Shown here: positions 59,049-64,000 of the stretch, one piece after another
Numbering within the stretch: position 1 is the stretch's first letter
How the letters are laid out: the number at the start of each line of letters is the position of its first letter
Origin: Hydnum rufescens UP504
Taxonomy: Eukaryota > Basidiomycota > Agaricomycetes > Cantharellales > Hydnaceae
Assembly (NCBI GenBank): GCA_014904985.1
Contig: MU128935.1
Coordinates: 267,495-331,494 of the forward strand
Reading direction: 5' to 3'
DNA: 64,000 nucleotides
Made by a program: the position numbers and the translations under genes
The notes under the pieces: model-generated
Database searches by the model: none
Told to the model about the DNA's origin: nothing
The model's input: only the letters and a program-made list of their open reading frames with translations

Positions 59049-59815
59049 TCATTGGAGGTGCATAGTTAAACAACTTCGAGAATGTCGAGGATGATGCCAG
59101 GCATCGGTCGCTAAGGAAGGTGTACAGGAAGATTTCTCGGAATCGTTCACGAGCCAGGAACACTCCCGTGCGATGCGTAAGGGAATGAGGTCCAGTTCCT
59201 CTGATGACATACTCCCACTCCTCATTGCCAATTCTCGGTAGACCTCAAACACCCAAGAAATGATGCTGTACGTGTTCCCGAGAGTGCACCTCTCGGAAAG
59301 TGACATGTACTGTTTATACCCCTCCAGATGAGCGAGTGCAACGCGACGCATATAATCGCTTTGCCACCGGTGTGAGATTTCGAGAACTTGAATCCACTCC
59401 ATCATAATCTTGATTGGCTTGACCAGAAGCACCCTAAAGATAGCTAATGTCAAGGGTGGCCAGTCCAATGCGTGATTCTCTCGCACTCAGGATATAACAC
59501 TCGCAGACCAAGCTCGAATGCCTCTGCTGACATTTCTTTATTGTTTCTATCCGAGGGGAGGATGTCCCTCAGTTTGATCCGAGACTCGCTGCTAGTGAGA
59601 TCAGATTGCTTTTTGGCGATTGCAGGCATATCTCTAAAGAGGCCACAATATCGTTGCAGAATGAATAGATGAGGACGGAACTGAACGCCATCGATCTTGA
59701 TGAAATTCGGGTTAAATACTTCGTAGTACAGAGAATGTGTCGAATGCACCTCAAATGTGACTGTCTCTGGTTCATCGAAGTAGAAATCAGGGTGACGCTT
59801 GGTGCTGGCGGGCAT
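59049..59815 (-). CDS. BTB/POZ-domain protein
   Basis: Member of the large BTB protein families of Agaricomycetes; such proteins often act in protein interaction or cullin-3 adaptor roles, but no partner can be inferred here. Exon 1 (59487-59815) gives HPDFYFDEPETVTFEV, VQFRPHLFILQRYCGLFRDM, IKLRDILPSD and FELGLRVLYPE, the BTB fold from strand to helix. A 53-nt intron joins exon 2 (59433 downward), which continues with a helical region IKIMMEWIQVLEISHRWQSD, YMRRVALAHLEGY, typical after this BTB type. The stop at 59049 follows a sequence of lower similarity, so the last part may be mis-framed or spliced onward. Confidence 0.75.
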
Positions 59816-60134
59816 ACCACGAGGATCTGACTAAGAAGAAAGCGGCTGTTACATAATTTGTCCTGGTTGTCCGGATCCTTAAGACCAAGTTGACATATCG
59901 GTTTGCCCAATTAGGGAAATTCCCTACCGCGACTTGTGGTGCCTAATATTAAGCCAATTGCAAGGGAGGTCGCTCCTAATCGTGATATTTCTATAGTAGC
60001 GTCACTAAGCTGCGGCAATCCCGTTATGAAACAATAGATCCTACAGGAACGTGCGCAACCAGCTGCCTAGGCACTTTGACAATTTTATGGGAGTCAAATA
60101 AGCGAAGACTAACACAAATATGGGATATTGTGCC
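59816..60134. other. Short intergenic region
   Basis: Promoter side of the BTB gene and 3' side of the Alba-like gene. Nothing else seen. Confidence 0.5.
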
Positions 60135-61219
60135 CTAGCCGATGCTCATGTCGTTCGCATCTCTTCCCACCGCATTGTTGACATTCAATGAACCCTCGTT
60201 TCCATCTTCAATAGGACCGGAACTGGCGAGGGGAGGTGCTGTCGCAAGTTTCTTTCGTCGTTTTCGCTCACGAGCCTTGGCAGACCGAGATTTTGGCGGG
60301 GGTTCCAAGGGTGGTTGATATCTGAATTCGCAGGACAAGTGAGACCCAAGTCCCATTTAAAATCGGTAGACAGCAGCAAGAAGTGGAGGGGAGCTGACGT
60401 TGCGTTGACCACAAAGCCTGGAGGGAGCTCTCTTCTACAGAGAAAGACCTTCAAGTAGGGCGTACGTCGGAGATTAAGACTACGATATATGGCCCACGGT
60501 AAGGAGTTGTAATAGTAGAGTGCAATATTGTGGACGCACTAATTCTTCCCACTGAGAGCAAGAATCAAATCCACCTGATCTTCCTCATTTCCCCTGTCGG
60601 GCCCTCTAGGGTGATTCGCTCTCCAGGGTACCAACTACGTTATATTGATGCAATCGCCATGACGCCGAAGCTCCTGGTTCAGTCTATTCCCAGAAAGGTG
60701 TATATGAGAGACCCGATCTTCCCAAAACATGTAGTTGTTATCACCGGTATTGCAGACATTACGCGACGTCTCGCCGATGCGAGAAATTCCCGTTTGATGA
60801 TTTCCACTACAGAGATCAAGCGAGGGACCGTGTTTGTTGCAGTGTCCATTTTTTGACGTTTCTTAGGAGGCTCAGTTTGAGTTTCTTCGGCAATGGGAGT
60901 TGCATTGACGTCAGGCTCAGCGGTCTCCGCAGCCTCGGACACCACCGGGAGAGTCTCGACAGCCGACACTTGTGGTTTTGAAGGGTGAAGGGTGTGAAGT
61001 ACTAGGGGCCTAGTTGGGTTATTCTGAAGCAGCGTTCAACTTCGCGATAGTAAACAAAGGATGGAAGACTCGTGCCTCCAGAAATTTGAGCGCAAAGGTC
61101 ACAAACGCGCGGAGCTTCCCGTGTGTCGTGATTCGCATGAGGTGCGGACTCTCTTCTTTGACGATGGGTGGTTCATTGTGGGTCTGACCCTCGAGCACGT
61201 TTGCAGTTGTGAGTCCCAT
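60135..61219 (-). CDS. Alba-like nucleic-acid-binding protein
   Basis: Appears to be an Alba-fold RNA/DNA-binding protein conserved in basidiomycetes. From the ATG at 61219: HLMRITTHGKLRAFVTFALKF, an intron, NPTRPLVLHTLHPSKP, an acidic linker with a basic PKKRQK, then PRLISVVEIIKREFLA (Alba-type strand and helix), an intron, LHQYNVVGTLE, DQVDLILALSGKN, an intron, RTPYLKVFLCRREL (the final Alba strand), and a Lys/Arg-rich tail (SRSAKARERKRRKK) ending at 60135. Near 60612 one base too many breaks the frame between GTLESES and EEDQVDL. Similarity to RNase P/MRP Alba subunits is an inference from fold pattern only. Confidence 0.7.
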
Positions 61220-61447
61220 AGGGCGGGACTGGCCGAAAACACCGTTTTCAGGACGAGCAAGCGTGCCGAGGCCAGTCTGGTTACAAGCCTATAGTTTCAG
61301 GTCTGTAACAGCAGGGTGTCCTTTTTTGATAAACTTGACGGTCACTCCCTGGTACAGTATTTTCGTATCGATCCCCTAAAACACACGGAGCTCCTACATA
61401 CAGTACCTAAAATGGTCAGTGGTCGGAGTTTGCCGAGTCGTTCGTCC

Positions 61448-62794
61448 ATGGATTTTCTCAAGGCGGAAATCGCTAACAAACGCAAAGCACTGCAAGATGA
61501 GGTTTCTACCAGGCCGTCAAAATACATGCGTCGCGGCGAAGCAGAGAAACTCAAGGAGCAACTGACGGAAGGAAGTGCCGATGTGACCAATAGGAGTATT
61601 GTAAGACTATCGCCCGTACGTGATCTTTTCCTATGATTATTTTTTTATCGAACCTTCCACCAAGTAGGCACCTTCTACGTCTTCCGGTTCTCGAGCTGTT
61701 TCTGTGGCCCGCTCTGAGGAGGCTGCTGACCCCCATCCTCTAGCAATCCAAAGTCTGAAAGCTATAATATCTCAAATGAGGATGCCGTGCGACGCCTTCG
61801 TACTAAAGGTCAACCTATACGCCTTTTCGCTGAATCCGATAGAGACCGTCGTCTCCGCCTGCGCGCCCTCGAGCTCTTGGAAGAACGGGGAACCGACAAA
61901 GGCTCTGGCTTGAATGACTTTCGTCGTGTGATGGAACACATGGAACAGGGCCTCAATGTCGAAGACGCGGTGAAGCGCCTCGTCGTCCAAGACCAGAGTG
62001 ATAAAGACAAAGGCAAAAGTCGAGGTTCTAGTGACGAGAAACAATCCAGTGAAGAGGAGGTTCTGGACCTTGATCTTATCAAAAGGGATCCAGACAAGCT
62101 CTATCCTCTTATCTATTATGCAATCAAGAGGAAGCTGAAGGAGTGGGAGCAGTCAATGATCGAACGACCTGGTAAGTAGAGGGCCATTGGGAACAATTTC
62201 CCGTCCCTGACCTGGTTTCCCTAAGATCATATCAAGCATTCGACTCAAGGTAAACGGGCAGCGGCAACGCAAGTGCAATCCGGGGAGTACCTTAAACCTC
62301 TCTTCAAGACACTTCGATCTCGGGTGAGCCCTTGCATTGTTCCGACTCTAGGCCTGTTCCTCATCTCTGCGCAGAATTTACCGGCGGACATGTTGGCGAG
62401 ACTTGCTGAAATCGTTCACTACATGCAAAAGCGCCAATATCAACGAGCCAACGACTCTTATCTTCGTCTGAGTATTGGTAATGCCCCTTGGCCCATCGGG
62501 GTGACCATGGTCGGGTGCGTCCTCCGATTGAATTATAATTCGCTTTCAAATGACGATCTCATGGGCGTAATCTAGAATCCACGAGCGATCCGCCCGAGAG
62601 AAAATCTCAAGCGACCAGGTCGCTCATGTGCTGAACGACGAAGTCAGTCGAAAATATATTCAAAGTTTGAAAAGGTAGGCTGAGAAGGGATATATGGTGC
62701 ATTGTGCTGCGTACTGATGGCCCTGGGTGCCAGACTTCTGACATTTGCACAAACAAAATACCCCCCCGAGGACGTGTCCCAGCTGATGGGCTGA
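61448..62794 (+). CDS. PRP18: Pre-mRNA splicing factor Prp18
   Basis: Second-step splicing factor that binds Slu7 and the U5 snRNP. Exons 61448-61615, 61668-62171, 62226-62323, 62375-62514, 62576-62674, 62734-62794; about 356 residues. Start [15 protein letters not shown] matches the family. The PRP4-like/SFM motif region ([30 protein letters not shown]) is followed by the C-terminal Prp18 domain: [74 protein letters not shown]. At the AAA run 61774-61776 one base more is needed to join AIISQ to NEDAVRRLR; no intron fits. Confidence 0.95.
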
Positions 62795-63631
62795 TTTATG
62801 CTGTGCAAATCCAATGTAAGATTAGCATCGGTACGGTATCACAAGTAGTTCCCGGTATACACAATATCCCGTGAGGGCGACGATGTGCGTCATCACCAAA
62901 CCGTGGAGACACTACGCCTGTGGGGCCTGAACGACTGTTTCTCAATCAGTCTAAGTTTTACGATACAGATTGGTGTTCGAGAGTCTTCTTGACCACTTCG
63001 GAGAGGTACTATTTCGAACTGATTGGTCGGCCATACCCTAGAAACTAGTGGCCATGACTTCCTCATTTCTGTATATTTTTCCGTATGGTGACCCCACCAC
63101 TCTGCATGTATGCCCCGCAAGTTGTTCACCAATCTTTATATGTATTTGTGTTATTCTTCAAGACCACCTCGGGCGATTTTCATAAAAATACCAGACTGTC
63201 TATCAACTCTCTGACTGTCTCATTGGCCTGTTTGGTCTCGTTGATGGGGACCCACCCGAGGCTTTGCCCTGTCTACTCAGCCAAAAACTTATTGTAACCA
63301 GCACCTAATAAATGCGGGAATAAAAAAGGCGTATACAAAATTTTCACCGTTTGAGCAGAATCCTACTTGCAGAAGCAAGGTACCCCGAGGTTTGTGGCGC
63401 TGGCAGGTGGCGGACTGCCAGAAAGGGTCCAAGTTGTTTCCAACCTGTTGAGGCGAATCGCCCAAAAACATATACATTTTGTATGTGCTTACAGCTGGTG
63501 TGTATACTATAATGTGAGAAAAAAAAGTGCAGTGAGGATAAGCCAGACAAAGTTGGAAGCAGTACTGATCGGCCAAAGCCGGGTACCAACCGCCGTAAAA
63601 AACTTTTGAGCGTTGTTGCCCAGTGCTCGAC
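62795..63631. other. Intergenic region, U1-70K promoter
   Basis: 837 bp between PRP18 and U1-70K, both plus. Short open frames without support. Confidence 0.5.
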
Positions 63632-64000
63632 ATGACGCATCTCCTCCCCCCTAATCTGCTAAAGCTTTTCAATGCACGGCCCCCCCTCCCCTACCTTCGG
63701 CCTGTTGGTCGGTCACCAGACAAGATCCAACCGAAAACTGTCACTGGTGTTGGCGAGCTGCTTGCCCAAATCCGCGAAGATATGGCGATTGCAGAGTCGG
63801 AGCGTGGTGCCAAGAAGGCGAAAAAGCAAAAGGTTAAGAACGCAAAGATGCAAGAAGAGGGCGAGGAAGGCGAAGACGACGGTGGGACAGACGAGAGTGA
63901 TGACGAACCAGCGTTCACATACGTTGAGGAGGTACGAAGACAGATAAGGCGCGAGGAGAAGCAGAAGAAACGGAAAGAGGCGTTTGAGAAAGCGAAAGAG
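63632..64000 (+). CDS. SNP1: U1 snRNP 70 kDa protein, N-terminal part (cut by window edge)
   Basis: Core U1 snRNP protein that contacts stem-loop I of U1 snRNA and the other U1 proteins. From the ATG at 63632 the frame is open to the window end. The start MTHLLPPNLLKLFNARPPLP followed by PYLRPVG is the conserved U1-70K N-terminal extension. It is followed by a Lys/Glu-rich segment with an acidic run and a helical basic part (VEEVRRQIRREEKQKK), which in the family precedes the RRM. The RRM itself lies beyond the window. Confidence 0.85.
   Translation, partial: MTHLLPPNLLKLFNARPPLPYLRPVGRSPDKIQPKTVTGVGELLAQIREDMAIAESERGAKKAKKQKVKNAKMQEEGEEGEDDGGTDESDDEPAFTYVEEVRRQIRREEKQKKRKEAFEKAKE

Noticed and set aside
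1..64000. tRNA, rRNA, CRISPR array, transposon ends or telomere repeats
   Set aside because: Looked for cloverleaf boxes, long direct or inverted repeats, LTR-like pairs and transposase motifs by eye; none convincing. A covariance-model scan (tRNAscan-SE, Rfam) would be decisive.

Overview
The window looks like nuclear DNA of a filamentous basidiomycete, most likely an Agaricomycete. Genes are densely packed on both strands and are cut by many short introns of about 45-95 nt with GT..AG ends and a few GC..AG ends. The proteins are eukaryotic and fungal: Mub1-type MYND protein, Zn2Cys6 factor, BTB protein, P1-type secreted nucleases, GPI-anchored protein. No organelle, bacterial or viral genes, CRISPR arrays or rRNA genes were seen. 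The species cannot be named from this.

Layout. 1-9.9 kb is poor in recognisable genes; the clear exception is the 5' half of a Zn2Cys6 transcription factor (minus, 7186 downward), whose cysteines are spread over short exons. 10.1-13.0 kb holds MUB1. 14.4-18.4 kb holds two tandem S1/P1 nuclease genes with the same ten-exon structure. 18.7-34.5 kb is a dense housekeeping block: BMT5 (-), ZNG1 zinc chaperone (+), RPS20 (-), a DDT/PHD chromatin protein (+), APC10 (-), COX10 (-), JJJ1 (+), NPT1 (-). 36-39 kb has an unrecognised conserved-looking protein and a GPI-anchored surface protein. 39.1-52.8 kb has the branchpoint-binding protein MSL5/SF1 (+), RCM1/NSUN5 (-), a type I J-protein (+), a bZIP factor (+) and CCT5 (+). 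53.9-64 kb has a SARAF-like protein (-), a damaged metallophosphoesterase (-), a BTB protein (-), an Alba-like protein (-), PRP18 (+) and the first part of U1-70K (+, running off the right edge).

Themes. Three spliceosome genes (MSL5, PRP18, U1-70K) and four ribosome genes (BMT5, RCM1, JJJ1, RPS20) share the window. Two J-proteins and CCT5 form a chaperone set. Several pairs are divergent with very short shared promoters (COX10/JJJ1 about 40 bp, BMT5/ZNG1 about 96 bp).

Main caution. At least eight otherwise conserved genes need a one-base correction to stay in frame, nearly always one base too few in a homopolymer (several in C6/G6 runs). This looks more like consensus sequence error than biology, but it cannot be settled from the sequence alone. 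I did not find a clearly new defence or mobile system; the best leads are the tiny exons, the GC-AG introns, the tandem nucleases and a few unrecognised proteins.
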